DNA of 64,000 nt, from NCBI GenBank assembly GCA_002633025.1, contig NMRB01000077.1, forward strand, positions 686,436-750,435, in the 5' to 3' direction. The DNA comes from Notospermus geniculatus. Taxonomy: Eukaryota > Nemertea > Pilidiophora > Heteronemertea > Lineidae. How positions within the stretch are numbered: the stretch's first letter is position 1; each line of letters starts with the position of its first letter. A program made the translations under genes and the position numbers. The notes below the pieces were generated by a model. That model did not search any database and was not told the origin of the DNA. It saw only the letters and a list, made by a program, of their open reading frames with translations. Below, one piece after another: positions 1 to 10,654 of the stretch.

Positions 1-699
1 TCGAAGGAGTTTCCGAAGTTGAAACAGAGGGTGGAGTCTCGCTACTAGTATCTTGCGTCGCTGGCATTGAGGTCTCAACATTGGCGTTTGTGATGTCCTC
101 TCCGACACGGCGCCACTTCTTTGATTTAGCCCTGGAAGCGTGCACCAAACAATTCTAAAGCCGAGCGCAGATCGACCTTGCGACTGTAAGCAACTACCGG
201 CAATGGCGTTTCCGGCAACGGTGGGCGACTGGCTGGAAATAGCAGCAACTGATCGCTAGAGTCAAGTTAGCCCGAAGTTTCTAGCCCGAAATCAAGCCAT
301 CCCGAACTTTCCATCACGGCGTAATCCAGCACGGAAACTATCACGAAGTGACGTATAATTAGGACTAGGGTAAAACAGGGTGAATGTAAAATGCTGACCA
401 TTATTCTGCAATCTTGACACTATAGGGTCTTGGGAACGAGGTTCAACCAACACCCTGTAGTATCGTTCGAAGGTTACCATCTTGAAAAGTAGTGCAGCGG
501 AAGGTTAAATGGAAAAATATCTACCAATTGTGATCAGGCTTCTAATGGTAGCTCATTAGGAGGAGTGATGCGGTCAAACATGGCAGCGACTGGTCGATGA
601 CAGTGTCTATTTGTGTAACGTAGTGGAGAAAATCGGCACTGTTGTAGAGTTTGCATTATTCTGGAATTAAAACTGATTTTCGGGCTACGTTTGCTGGGG
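1..699. other. No gene recognised
   Basis: Short open frames are present on both strands but none shows a recognisable domain or splice pattern. The segment ends where the 168-bp tandem repeat begins. Confidence 0.5.
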
Positions 700-1478
700 T
701 CCCCATACAGGAATATAAATGTTCAATTTACGGGCTAAGTTTTCTGGGCTTTGCCTAGGTGTTCCCCCGAGATTTTTGGGTGACACATAGAGGGCGTCAC
801 CGGCTACCACGCCCATACCATCGTTGCCCCAGGAGATCTCGTTTTTGCGAGAAAACGTACACTCTTTACCCCATACAGGAATATAAATGTTCAGATTTAC
901 GGGCTAAGTTTTCTCGGCTTTGCCTAGGTGTTCCCCGGATATTTTTCGGTGACACATAGAGGGCGCCACCGCTACCACGCCCATACCATCGTTGCCCCAG
1001 AAGATCTCGTTTTTGCAAGAAAACGTACACTCTTTACCCCATGCAGGAATATAAATGTTCAATTTACGGGCTAAGTTTTCTGGGCTTTGCCTAGGTGTTC
1101 CCCCGAGATTTTTGGGTGACACATAGAGGGCGTCACCGGCTACCACGCCCATACCATCGTTGCCCCAGGAGATCTCGTTTTTGCGAGAAAACGTACACTC
1201 TTTACCCCATACAGGAATATAAATGTTAAATTTACGGGCTAAGTTTTCTCGGCTTTGCCTAGGTGTTCCCCCGAGATTTTGGGGTGAAACATAGAGGGCG
1301 TCGTCGGCTACCACGCCCATACCATTGTTGCCCCAGGAGATCTCGTTTTTGCGAGAAAACGTACACTCTTTACCCCATACAGGAATATAAATGTTCAATT
1401 TACGGGCTAAGTTTTCTCGGCTTTGCCTAGGTGTTCCCCCGAGATTTTGGGGCCATGACACATAGAGGGCGTCACCCG
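700..1478. repeat. 168-bp tandem repeat, about 4.6 copies
   Basis: The block containing cgggctaagttttct recurs near 731, 900, 1068, 1236 and 1404, a period of about 168 bp. Because 168 is 56 codons, the minus-strand frame stays open through several units (904-1461) and gives a 56-residue peptide repeat with motifs NLGGTPRQSRENLARK, NIYIPVWGKECTFSRKNE and WGNDGMGVV. I do not recognise the peptide. A small indel in the second copy shifts the frame and ends the ORF. The array abuts the broken end of the MULE-like transposase, so it may be part of that element's decayed 3' portion or an independent satellite. Confidence 0.85.
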
Positions 1479-1489
1479 CGTACTGACTT

Positions 1490-2959
1490 CGTTGATTGTT
1501 GACGTGTGCACGCCTATATCAAGTGATTTATCGCAAAGTTCCATCCTTAATTCAGCATTCAACACTGTGCTGAAACAGTACAGCCCATATGAAATATTTC
1601 CCGCATAGTGCTTTTTACACCGTGCTTTGACATCATGCATCACGTGACTGGCACAAGCATGGGGGTAGAGTTTTTTTCCTCTTAAGTCATCTCCCCGGGC
1701 CTCCCCATTCACCACCCTCCAGCATCTATCCAGGAATATTTTCAAGGGTTCGTTATTAAATTCACTTAGAATGGCAATAATGAAGACCATTACCCGGTCC
1801 ATATTAATTTGCCAAGGAATCGACAAATTAGCGTGACCATAAATCTGCTGTTCATTCCGGCGGAACTCAGCAAGCCAAAATTTGACAAATGACATGTTGC
1901 CGAACGGCAAGTGCTCAGCATTGAAAATATTGGGATGGCTGGCTCTCCTTCAACTGGATTCCGAATTGTGACCTCATAGTACAGATATTTTTTTCCACCA
2001 CAAGCATTCCTTACTACTTTCCCTGTTGCATCAATTACTGCAACATCTCTTCGACAAAGGTCGTGCCAAATTCCTACGCCTTCCTCTGACCAATAGAATA
2101 TAACAGCGGGCGCTGCTGAGATCATTTGAATGAATCCCTTGATCTTTTTGGATGATGAGCTTTGGTCCAACCTTTTTTTCATTTCTAAAAGACTGATCAT
2201 TTCGTCACTATCAAACGTGTCTACACCTTTGGCTTCATGTGCAATCTGCCTTAGAAGTTGTTCTTTCTTTCCTATGCCATCGCAGTTGCCGTGAACAATA
2301 TAGGCCTCCTTGTTTTGCCGACCTGCGCGACGCAGAAATTCATTCATCGGTTTCTCACCATGTGAAAATACTTTCTGGAGTTCTTTTCTCTCTGTTCCTC
2401 TGATTGGCAGGGCATTTTGTTTCTTGATGTGGTGGCAAACCTCATCACATGAATACTCAATATTTACAATTAAGTTTTGGCTCATGGTAAGCTTTACTGT
2501 CACAGGACAATCCTTAAATTTGCAATACAGTTTTGCAGTTAGAAGGTTTCGCTTCCCGAGCTCATGTGATCTGATCATCAAGGTACAGTACGGGTTAGAT
2601 TTTTTAATGCCCTCAATGAAATGCTGGTGCCACATTCCTTTTTTTAGGTATCTCCCAGACTTTGACATTCGCCTCTTTGCCTCCTTCCACTGTTCTGGGG
2701 CTAAGTGAAAGCATGCGGATTTGGGGATTTTACATTTATTGTAATTCCCCTCAAGAGTCATTCCAACGCACTCCTCCACTGTTTGTCTATGAAGACCAAA
2801 TAAACTTGAAACCTCGTCATCCTCCTCCTCCTCATCGTCATCAACACCAACACCATCACTATCATGGACACTGGCGTCAGCAGCAGCTGAGGCTGTGCGC
2901 TTTTCACGCACATTTTCTTCGGGTCTGGCTAGATCGAGAGTGTTTCGAGGAGGTGTCAT
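1490..2959 (-). pseudogene. MULE-like DDE transposase, frameshifted and C-terminally truncated
   Basis: The ATG at 2959 opens a 389-codon frame (to 1790), and homology continues in another frame from about 1910 down to about 1490. In order it shows an acidic N-terminal stretch (DDDEEEEDDE), a FLYWCH/WRKY-like zinc-binding region (YCKFKDCPV then CDEVCHH, about residues 145-178), and a DDE core with the first Asp in VAVIDATGKV. After the frameshift come the second Asp in INMDRVMVF and a CASH motif equivalent to the C-x2-H of Mutator transposases. The third catalytic acid is not seen. The frame changes near 1905-1925, right after PIFSMLS, consistent with a small deletion. The start codon lies inside a 527-bp inverted-repeat arm, as in Mutator elements whose long terminal repeats carry the promoter. 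The MULE assignment rests on motif recall; another DDE superfamily with C-x2-H remains possible. It is not functional as assembled. Confidence 0.7.
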
Positions 2960-3447
2960 GGCGGCAATGTACTATTTTTAGAAAAGCACATGACCGGCTA
3001 TAAATAGCTCTGGGGCACCCATGATGACGTCAGCCATGGAATTTCGAGCGGTAAAAATAGATAAGCACAGCATTTGTTTTGATAGACTTAGAATTTCTAC
3101 AGTCGGGGTATAAACCTGAATGGAGTCTCTTTCTTTTATAAAATACGAAGCTTTGGAGGATATTTTTTTTTATTTGCTATTTAGGATGTCTTCTGTCCCG
3201 AAAGGATGTTTCTTTCTTTGGGTAACAGCAGGGGCGGCTCTAGGATTTTGGCAACGGGGGTTCAGCACCGATAATGGAATGATTAGAATGAAAAAATGAT
3301 TAGGGTCTGTATCCTAAGCCCCTTACGGTGCTGCTACTCATGTCATTCAACGAATCAAAGCGGCCCACGCCCCGACGGGGGTGTGGGGGCCTCCCCCGCA
3401 GGAAAATTTGAAATTACTAGATGTAGTGAGACGCATTCTGGGGCATT
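2921..3447. repeat. Left arm of large inverted repeat (probable MULE terminal repeat)
   Basis: This segment is the reverse complement of 3799-4356 with scattered mismatches. It contains the first 13 codons of the minus-strand transposase (ATG at 2957-2959) and, about 45 bp upstream of that ATG, a TATA-like ctatttatag, so it probably holds the transposase promoter. The opposite strand also carries an open frame ending at 3003 (motif ECFEEVSWRQC). Confidence 0.85.
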
Positions 3448-3798
3448 TTCCTTTGACGTTATGTTGCTAAAAACTATTTGTTTAGTATGCTCCGAACTCT
3501 TCTTTAAAGCACAATGCTTTTTTAAAAATGGTCACCGCGGCCGCCAAGGGGGGTATCGAACCCCCTTCCCCTTTGGTGAACAGCGCCCTCACATTCAAAA
3601 CAACGCGTTGAGGAGGACAGGGCCGATTGCTAAATGACCAATAGTGCTAGTACAACTATTTTGCCCCCTTTGTAACCACCCTCAGAGCCTTATGGTCCCT
3701 CCCCTGCCGCGAAACGAGTCAGTGCTAACCACAGGTCAAAGATTTCTGGCTGACGTTTGCATCAAAACACTTATTTCGGATGGTTTTTAGGAACAAAT
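3448..3798. other. Spacer between the inverted-repeat arms
   Basis: About 350 bp separate the arms. The stretch 3540-3565 holds a T-arm-like ggggg-ttcgata-ccccc hairpin on the minus strand, resembling a Pol III B box, but no complete tRNA cloverleaf is visible. Confidence 0.6.
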
Positions 3799-4356
3799 AA
3801 TGCCCCAGAACGCGTCTCACTGCATCTAGTAATTTCAAATTTTCCTGCGGGGGAGGCCCCCACACCCCCCGTCGGGGCGTGGGCCGCTTTGACTCGTTGA
3901 ATGACATGAGTAGCAGCACCGTAAGGGGTTTAGGATACAGACCCTAAGATACAGACCCTTAGGATACAGACCCTAATTTTTTCCATTCTTATCATTCCAT
4001 TTATCGGTGCTGAACCCCTGTTGCCAAAATCCAAGAGCCGCCCCTGCTGTTACCCAAAGAAAGAAACATCCTTTCGGGAGAGAATACATCCTAAATACCA
4101 AATAAAAAAAATATCCTCCAAAGCTTCGTATTTATAAAAGAAAGAGACTCCATTTTTCAGGTTTGTACCCCGACTGTAGAAATTCTAAGTCCATCAAAAC
4201 AAACGCATGTGCTTATCTATTTTTACCGCTCGAAATTCCATGGCTGACGTCATCATGGGTGCCCCAGAGCTATTTATAGCCGGCCATGTGCTTTTCTAAA
4301 AATAGCACATTGCCGCCATGACACCTCCTCGAAACACTCCTGATCTAGCCAGACCC
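3799..4356. repeat. Right arm of large inverted repeat (probable MULE terminal repeat)
   Basis: Reverse complement of 2921-3447, slightly longer because of a local duplication of the aggatacagaccct motif near 3930-3975. It carries a fossil start (MTPPRNTPDLARP) on the plus strand from 4318, but the frame diverges and stops soon after the arm ends at 4356. On the minus strand an open frame runs into the arm and ends at the TAA inside gccggctataaatag. Confidence 0.85.
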
Positions 4357-4449
4357 CATTTTCTACGCCCTGTTCTCCATTATCCTCAAAATTAAATGGC
4401 TCTTCCTCTCGTGTAGTGTAGTCCCCATCTCTGCTTTCATCACCATCAC

Positions 4450-5135
4450 CTTTTCCATTCCAGGCAGCGTTTGCATTCTATTGCAGGTCGTATTGCTCTT
4501 CCCCGCCATGGTTCGCGGCAAATGCAAATTTCGTCACTTGCCCAAAATCTCTTCGGTGCATACGTCCGGGGCCTTTTTGAGATTGGTTCGTTCTTTCTTT
4601 CATCATAATCATCGTCATCAACATCATCATTATCATCATCGCCATCATCATCACCACCATCATCATCATCGTCGTCGTCATCAGCGTCATCATCACTATC
4701 ATCATCTTCATCGTCACCATCATCATCAGCAGCAGCAACAGCTGCAGCTCCATCTGCGGTATTTTCAGTTTGTTCCTCTACTTAATTATTACTTCCATCC
4801 CCATCATCATTCTCACCACTTTGTGGCTGAACAGTGTCAGGCGCTACTGATTCATTTCTCTCATTTAGGCTTATAATGTAGTCCCGTACACCACCTCTGT
4901 TTTGACACCATATCAGCTTCAAATATTTCACACGTCTACTTGGCCACTTAAGTTCTTTTAGGATTTCCGCCCAACTGTCATAATCTGGCTGTTTGATGTT
5001 CTTTCGAACAAGTACTAATTCAGATGCTTCCCTAATTCGTTGGTAATCCGTATCATCCTTTCTTCTCCAACAGTTCCGACTACCCTTACGAGCTGAATAA
5101 TCAAAGTTCTTGTAGGTGCTGCACTCTTGGTCCAT
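4450..5135 (-). pseudogene. Broken MULE-associated ORF with acidic tract and PHD-like cysteines
   Basis: After an acceptor-like ttttctctgcag, the minus strand opens at 5135 (MDQECSTYKNFDYSARKG) and runs 117 codons to a TAA at 4782. The same frame then continues through a long Asp-rich tract and a segment with C-x-C ... C-x2-C-x2-W (ICICREPW then ECKRCLEW), like the first zinc ligands of a PHD finger, before a TGA near 4457. A neighbouring frame stays open across the join into the inverted-repeat arm. It reads toward the arm at 3799-4356, so it looks like the 3' part of a second element in the same orientation as the transposase. It could be the C-terminal part of that transposase family or a second element gene. 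The in-frame stop and frameshift make it a relic. Confidence 0.5.
4600..4735. repeat. (CAT/CAC)n trinucleotide tract
   Basis: Imperfect cat, cac and cgt triplets. On the minus strand they encode the Asp-rich stretch of the MULE-associated ORF; the plus-strand His-rich frame is its shadow. Confidence 0.9.
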
Positions 5136-5530
5136 CTGCAGAGAAAATAATTATTTAATGCAAGCAATTGTTTCAGCACATAGGGGGCATTACAGTAATC
5201 CGTATCATCCTTTCTTCTCCAACAGTTCCGACTACCCTTACGAGCTGAATAATCAAAGTTCTTGGAGGTGCTGCACTCTTGGTCCATCTGCAGAGAAAAT
5301 AATTATTTAATGCAAGCAATTGTTTCAGCACATAGGGGGCGTTACATTCAACATTACATCTCCATAGGGGCATTACAGTTTAATCCGTATCATCCTTTCT
5401 TCTCCAACAGTTCCGACTACCCTTACGAGCTAAATAATCAAAGTTCTTGGAGGTGCTGCACTCTTGGTCCATCTGCAGAGAAAATAATTATTTAATGCAA
5501 GCAATTGTTTCAGCACATAGGGGGCGTTAC
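5040..5530. repeat. Triplicated acceptor plus exon-start segment
   Basis: A unit of about 150-185 bp starting with ccgtatcatcctttcttctc is present at about 5047, 5198 and 5386. On the minus strand each unit has a polypyrimidine stretch, the acceptor-like ctctgcag, and an exon beginning ATGGACCAAGAG (MDQECST). Only the copy nearest 5135 continues into the long downstream frame; the other two run into the next copy's intron-like DNA. Confidence 0.85.
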
Positions 5531-5554
5531 ATTCGACATTACATTCGACACGAG

Positions 5555-5700
5555 ATGGGTTCAGTAGTCCGAAGGTTCAGTAGTCCGAAAATTAAGGTTC
5601 ACAGGTCCAAAGGTCCACTAGTCCGAAGGTTCACTAGTCCGAAGGTTCACTAGTCCGAAGGTCCACTAGTCCGAAGGTCCACAAGTTCGATGGTTCAATA
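5555..5700. repeat. 16-bp minisatellite
   Basis: Tandem variants of ggttcactagtccgaa, about eight imperfect copies. The overlapping open frame is a by-product of the repeat. Confidence 0.85.
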
Positions 5701-6180
5701 GAGGCCTTGCAATGATGTCATCCTGGCAGCCGTGCTGGAGGGCACAGAGTGCAGAGGTGTGAGCCGACTGTGACGTGACCAGGGACCGGTTTGACAAAGA
5801 AAACTTAAGTCAGTAGGCTTCAGTCACTATTTTTGGCTAAGCTAAGACACTGACTTAAGCCCATTTCACAAAGCGACTAAAGTCTGACTTAGCTAAGTCG
5901 GTAGCCGTGACTTAATCTTGACCAACTGTCGATACCCAGCCACCGATAGTTCTCAATGGAACTCTTTCGCGGAAGGAGTAACGTAAAATTTGCTGAGTCT
6001 TGCCCCACACAGCCCACACGCAGTGTAAGCACGGCTGCCAGGTTCACTTGATTTTTGGCAGTGTAAACGCGGCTTAAGATTATAACGAAACCAACAATAC
6101 TGTCCATGCTCCAGGTATATCAAGTATGGCATGTCTCATTCTTCGGTAGGGTGAGAGGGTAGTAATTGGTCATGTGACTT
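5701..6180. other. No gene seen; short inverted ctaagtcag motifs
   Basis: The stretch 5800-5925 contains several copies of gacttaagtcag-type words in both orientations and cccatttcacaaagc, suggesting a small foldback element. There is no supported coding sequence. Confidence 0.45.
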
Positions 6181-6184
6181 TTGG

Positions 6185-6550
6185 GTCACATGAATGTTGA
6201 ACGAATTTTTTCAAGAAGTCACGTGATTGTTGAAAAAAAATTTTCAAGATGTTGAACGATTGAAAATTTTTTTCAAGATGTTGAAAAAATTTTTTTCAAG
6301 ATGTTGAAAAAAAATTTTCAACATGTTGAAGGAAATTTTTTCAAGATGTTGAAAAAATTTTTTCAAGATGTTGAAAGAAATTTTTCAACTTGTCACGTGA
6401 ATGCTGAAAGATTTTTTTCAAGAATGTTGAACGAAAAAAATGTTGACATATGTTTGAAAATGTTTTCAATGTTTTTTGGAAGTTGACACATGTTTGAAAA
6501 ATTCTTGTCGGGTATTTCGTTGTGTTGACATGTGTTTCTCAAATGTTGAC
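6185..6550. repeat. Low-complexity ttcaagatgttgaaa array
   Basis: Repeated ttttttcaagatgttgaaa words with self-complementary ttgaaaaaaattttcaa cores, becoming looser (ttgacatgtgttt) toward 6550. Confidence 0.85.
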
Positions 6551-6586
6551 ATGTATTTCACAGGGTTGAATAAATTCCACTTTGCT

Positions 6587-6651
6587 GGAAGGAGCTAACA
6601 AGGGTCAGGCATGCCTGAGTGACCCTTGTTGACCCCTTGTTAGCTCCTTCC
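6587..6651. repeat. 18-bp perfect inverted repeat hairpin
   Basis: The arms ggaaggagctaacaaggg (6587-6604) and its exact complement (6634-6651) flank a loop that itself holds a second inverted pair around ggcatgcc. Confidence 0.9.
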
Positions 6652-6967
6652 TGCAGGGTTTTTTGTGTCCGAGTGGTCAGCGAGGAAGGTGAGAGGTCAA
6701 GGGTCAAGGTCGTCTTGGTTTCATTGGAATATGTTAATAAGCGATATTCGAAAGAAACCGAAGATTGCCGAAGATTCCCGAGTGATTCCGAACATTGCCG
6801 AGTACTCCCGAGTGATCATCCGCGACTTTGCACCCCTAGCGGAGGAATTTGGAACTAAGATAAGCGAGATACGCCCGCTATTGAGTTCATGACGCCCTCT
6901 ATTGCCTTCATTTCAGGTCAAGGTCACTTCCGGGGTTAAACGTCAAGGTAAATGCAGTGGTGCCGCC

Positions 6968-7330
6968 TGGGTCTTAGTTTTGTACTGTGGGGGTCTTACT
7001 TTTATAACAGGGTCTTAGTTTTGTACTGTGGGGGTCTTACTTTTATAACAGGGTCTTAGNCGGTTTTAGTCTGGTTTTAGTCCCTAGGGACTAAGACCTC
7101 GCCCAATTCATTTTCCATTAAAATTTTTAAAACTTCAGCTTCCTGCTGGGATTAACGAAGTTTTATCTAGAGAAGTTTTAATACTCAGGTTTTAAAACTT
7201 TCTTAAGAGAGTTTTAAGCGGGTTTTAAGATAAAACTTGGAGGGAGGTCAAATGTTGGTTTTAGTCTAAAAACTTTCTTAAGACTTGGGATTAAAACCTG
7301 ACTAAACCGAATATTTGACCTCACCCAATG
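6968..7330. repeat. 42-bp tandem duplication followed by a gtttta-rich foldback
   Basis: The block gggtcttagttttgtactgt is repeated at a 42-bp interval up to the N at 7060. After it, ggttttagtc words at the left and ggattaaaacctgactaaac at the right suggest a small inverted-repeat element ending near 7322. Confidence 0.6.
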
Positions 7331-7539
7331 TAGGGCTTTCCGACTACCGGTAATCCATGATTGCACAAGTCAAATACGAACAGGAATGAACTTGACAAAA
7401 TGAATACTTTTATTGGAAGCTGAGGTGTTCAACACATTTTCATGTAATCACCAGGGTCCATATCAACTTAAGTCAAAGTGTTGTACTTATCTTTCGTGTT
7501 GAACAAAGGATAATTGTCAATCTTAGACTTCAGGGGCCA

Positions 7540-8192
7540 GGGGCCATATGCATAAAACTTCCTTAAGTTAAGTGTAAAACTTACCCTTAAAGTCTAAGGA
7601 TTTCACTTTACCAAGTGCCATACTTAAGGTGTATGCATAAAACAAATTAAGGGCATACTCATCTAAGGGCAACCCTTAACTAAAGTATTTCTAGGAATTG
7701 TGGTGTCAGCCAATGAAATTTCAGTATTCAAGGGGTTTCCCAGATTTCTTGAGTGTTATACTTAAGGAGGCTTCTCAAATGTAGGCTGCATGTACATGAA
7801 CATGACTGCAGGCAATGCTGTAATGCACATTTTAGTATGTTAGGAACTCTGTAAAATGACATTTTAACGGCGGAAAACAAAAAAAAAGAGGTTACCAAAT
7901 TGGTACTACAGAATGAGGATATATGGTCAAATCAAAATCCTTGGCACAGTTCAATGTTATCCCACCCTAGCCTAGCACATAATTTCCACGGCCTATTTGG
8001 CTAGCATGCATTAAAAAACAGCATGGATAGCATATTCCAACCTGTGCCTGCCACAACTGTGAAGTTAAGGAGTCAGTTAAGGGAACTGTGACCACACTTA
8101 GAGTTTGCATTTCCCTTAAGTTAAGATTTCCACTTTAGTGGTGGTTTGAGGGAATATCCCTTGGGATTTTGTAGCTTTATGCATATGGCCCC
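7540..8192. mobile_element. MITE-like element with ggggccatatgcataaa ends
   Basis: The 17-bp terminus ggggccatatgcataaa at 7540 is answered by its complement ending at 8192, 653 bp in total, with no coding sequence between. Its right end overlaps the left end of the next element, whose terminus also starts ggggccata. Confidence 0.75.
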
Positions 8193-8899
8193 ATATTCAT
8201 AAAACCCTGCTAAGCCTAGTTGGCAACTATTTTGAGCCTTAGCTGCCAACTAACCCTAGTTGGATACTAGTTGTTATCATACTAAAATTTGACAAGAGTT
8301 TGTTTGTTTGTGTGTTTGTTCGCGATTTTCTCCGCAACTAACAAACAGATCGCCGCCAAACTTGGTATGCACATGCAGACAGACCTGGGAAGTGTCCTTA
8401 CGCAACCCGAATTTTGATATCATTTTCGAAATATTAAGATATAAGGAAAATAACAATGCTGTTCAGGCCTTTTAAAGTCATGACGTCACCGAGATTGCCG
8501 TCGCGTCACCCGTGACGTCGGCAACGTAATGTGCAATGGAATGACGTCATTACGCCACTCGAACGGGTATGACGTCATTAGGGAGGTTCAGATTACGGTC
8601 TGAGTCTCGATTCTCACTCCAGAGGACTCCTTTTTGGGAACTACGTCATCAAATACAACGGGTTTTCCAAAGCAATGGTGTTTACTCATTCTAGGAGAAC
8701 GAGCAGAACCCGCCTGGGTGGTAAATTCACCTCCGACTCATGGACTTGAAAAATCCGAAATTTAGCCCCTGGGAGTCGGAACGGGAGTGGGAGTCGGACC
8801 AGATCTTAACTTCACTAATTACCTCCACCAAGCACTCCTAATGACGCATGAATTTAGCAGTTCCGCCACTAAACCGGTATTGCCTAGTTCATAAAATAC

Positions 8900-8960
8900 C
8901 GCTAAGCTTATTTGACTGCTATGTTGTGTGCTAAGCTTATTTGACTGCTATGTTGTGTGC
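8900..8960. repeat. Two-copy tandem repeat
   Basis: The block gctaagcttatttgactgct plus atgttgtgt occurs twice in succession. Confidence 0.85.
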
Positions 8961-9149
8961 TAACTTTAGAGATGATCTTGGGTACCTCTAAGTCACTAGT
9001 TGGCAACTATATCCTTCATTTGTATGTTTTGCCTAGACGAATCCTTGAACTGGCAGAGTTGCATCGTGCAATGAGGAGGGAAAGAGTATTCAGAGACAGG
9101 CGTAATCCACTTACTTGAGTTTTGTACTGATGATGAATTGATTAAGATC

Positions 9150-9408
9150 GGGGAGCGCGGTGGCATAATGGTTAGGGCTGTGGACTTGTGATCGGAAGGT
9201 CGCAGGTTCGAGCCCCGGCCGTGCCACTCTGTAACTCTCAACTGGCCTGAAATGTCCATTGTGTGCGCCAGATTGTGGCTGCCCATTGGTTTCTACAGAA
9301 AGGTTTCTGAATCATAGGCTGGGGTAATAATACTGTTAGGCGCAGTGATATATATATGAACTGCGCCATATAAATACCGGTACATGTATTATTATTATTA
9401 TTATTAAG
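9150..9408 (+). mobile_element. tRNA-derived SINE with ATT-repeat tail
   Basis: The head has a Pol III A box (tggcataatgg, 9161-9171) and B box (ggttcgagccc, about 9206-9216) at tRNA-like spacing. The body includes a gcgcagt...actgcgc hairpin, and the 3' end is an (att)n run at about 9389-9408. This is the classical tRNA-SINE layout. There is no cloverleaf good enough for a functional tRNA. Confidence 0.8.
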
Positions 9409-9639
9409 ATATATCGATTTTCACGGGAAGGGATCATGCTTATAACGGATTTAATAGCACCCGAGATTAATCATCCAACGAGACGTACATGTAACCATGC
9501 ACTATTTCTGCATCAGCAGATGCTGATTGCATTACAGTATTACGCAACAGGAACATTTCAAATTGTTGTTGGCGACCCCATACAAGTCTTACAACCAACA
9601 AAGGTCAAACGTTCAAGTGATATGTGGCCATAAGGAGAA

Positions 9640-9680
9640 ATGGATTAACATTGTGGCTAGCCGCCACAATGTTAATCCAT
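9640..9680. repeat. Perfect 18-bp hairpin
   Basis: The arm atggattaacattgtggc, a 5-nt loop tagcc, and the exact complement. It lies inside the larger foldback element. Confidence 0.95.
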
Positions 9681-9919
9681 GCCATCCCTATTGAAAGTGA
9701 AACTGACGCGTGTTGTTACTTGTGGTTTGGGACACGGCCAACTGCTTTGTTAACAACCAACCAAGTCCTAGTTGACACTACCTGGCACTCTCCCTAGCAG
9801 GGTTTTATGAATATGAAAATAGCAAGAAACTACAGAGTGGGCAACTAGGCATTTGGCAGCCTGCTAAGGCCTAGTTGGCTGCTAGTTTAGCAGGGTTTTA
9901 GGAATATGGCCCCAGTAGT

Positions 9920-10654
9920 TTTATGAATATGGGATCTGGAATCTCCGCACATCCTTCCACCTTTCCTCCATTGATCAGGGAAAGGCCCACTGGCCACAAA
10001 CATCAGAGCTTTGACATTGTGTAACTTGCATTTCTGGTCATCGTGGAACAATGTGCTCTGGTGACCAAATGCGTCGTCACACATGAATGATTTTTACACA
10101 GGACTTAGGCAACATCCATAGGAACAAAATGGTACCTTTTATTTTTCAGTACCTATTATAAACATGTATAGCAGGCCAAGAAATTTGGAGGAACATTTTT
10201 CGACTCGCCCTGTAGTGATCTGTTCGATGAATACATGCACTTAGTGAAAAGGATGTTCCGTCGGTTCTATTGTGTGAACACAGCTATAAATGCAAGAGCT
10301 AAAAACGAACTCACTGACTCGTCATTACATGTAAGAAGAGACGCAGGGAAATCGCACAAACTTATCACAATAATTGTCCAATTTTCTAATAAAAAAGATG
10401 ATAACAGGTCCTCTGAATTGTATTGACTGCAATTAAAACCGTATATTCCGAACGTCACCGGGCTGGAAACGCATAGGAGTTGGTCAAACGGATAAGGTAA
10501 GGTTGACGAGGAGCTTCACAGTACCGATAAATTTCTGGAGGCCTTGCCTTCATCCAGGCATGGAGGGTAGGTTTACGTTATCCACAAAATGACATTGCTT
10601 TTTACCTTTTGTTTTGGTAACTTTGTCTTTGTGTATTTCCAGTTTTTATGTGAT
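9920..10654. other. No gene recognised
   Basis: Short frames only, with no domain or splice pattern that I can support. Confidence 0.45.

Larger units (their letters stand above)
8188..9913. mobile_element. Second MITE-like element, about 1.7 kb, with insertions
   Basis: The left terminus ggccccatattcataaaa, continuing ccctgctaa, matches the complement of tttagcagggttttaggaa and its continuation to 9913. A second internal copy of that end lies near 9795-9812. The element contains the SINE at 9150 and a perfect hairpin at 9640, so it has probably grown by insertion. No coding sequence was recognised. Confidence 0.65.

Noticed and set aside
904-1461. 185-codon open frame as a host gene
   Set aside because: It is wholly made of the 168-bp tandem repeat, starts and ends inside it and has no splice or promoter context.
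3530-3610. tRNA in the spacer between MULE arms
   Set aside because: Only a T-arm-like hairpin is present; D and anticodon arms are missing.
4481-4876. His-rich plus-strand ORF
   Set aside because: Shadow of the CAT-repeat tract; the Asp-rich minus-strand frame fits the surrounding coding sequence better.
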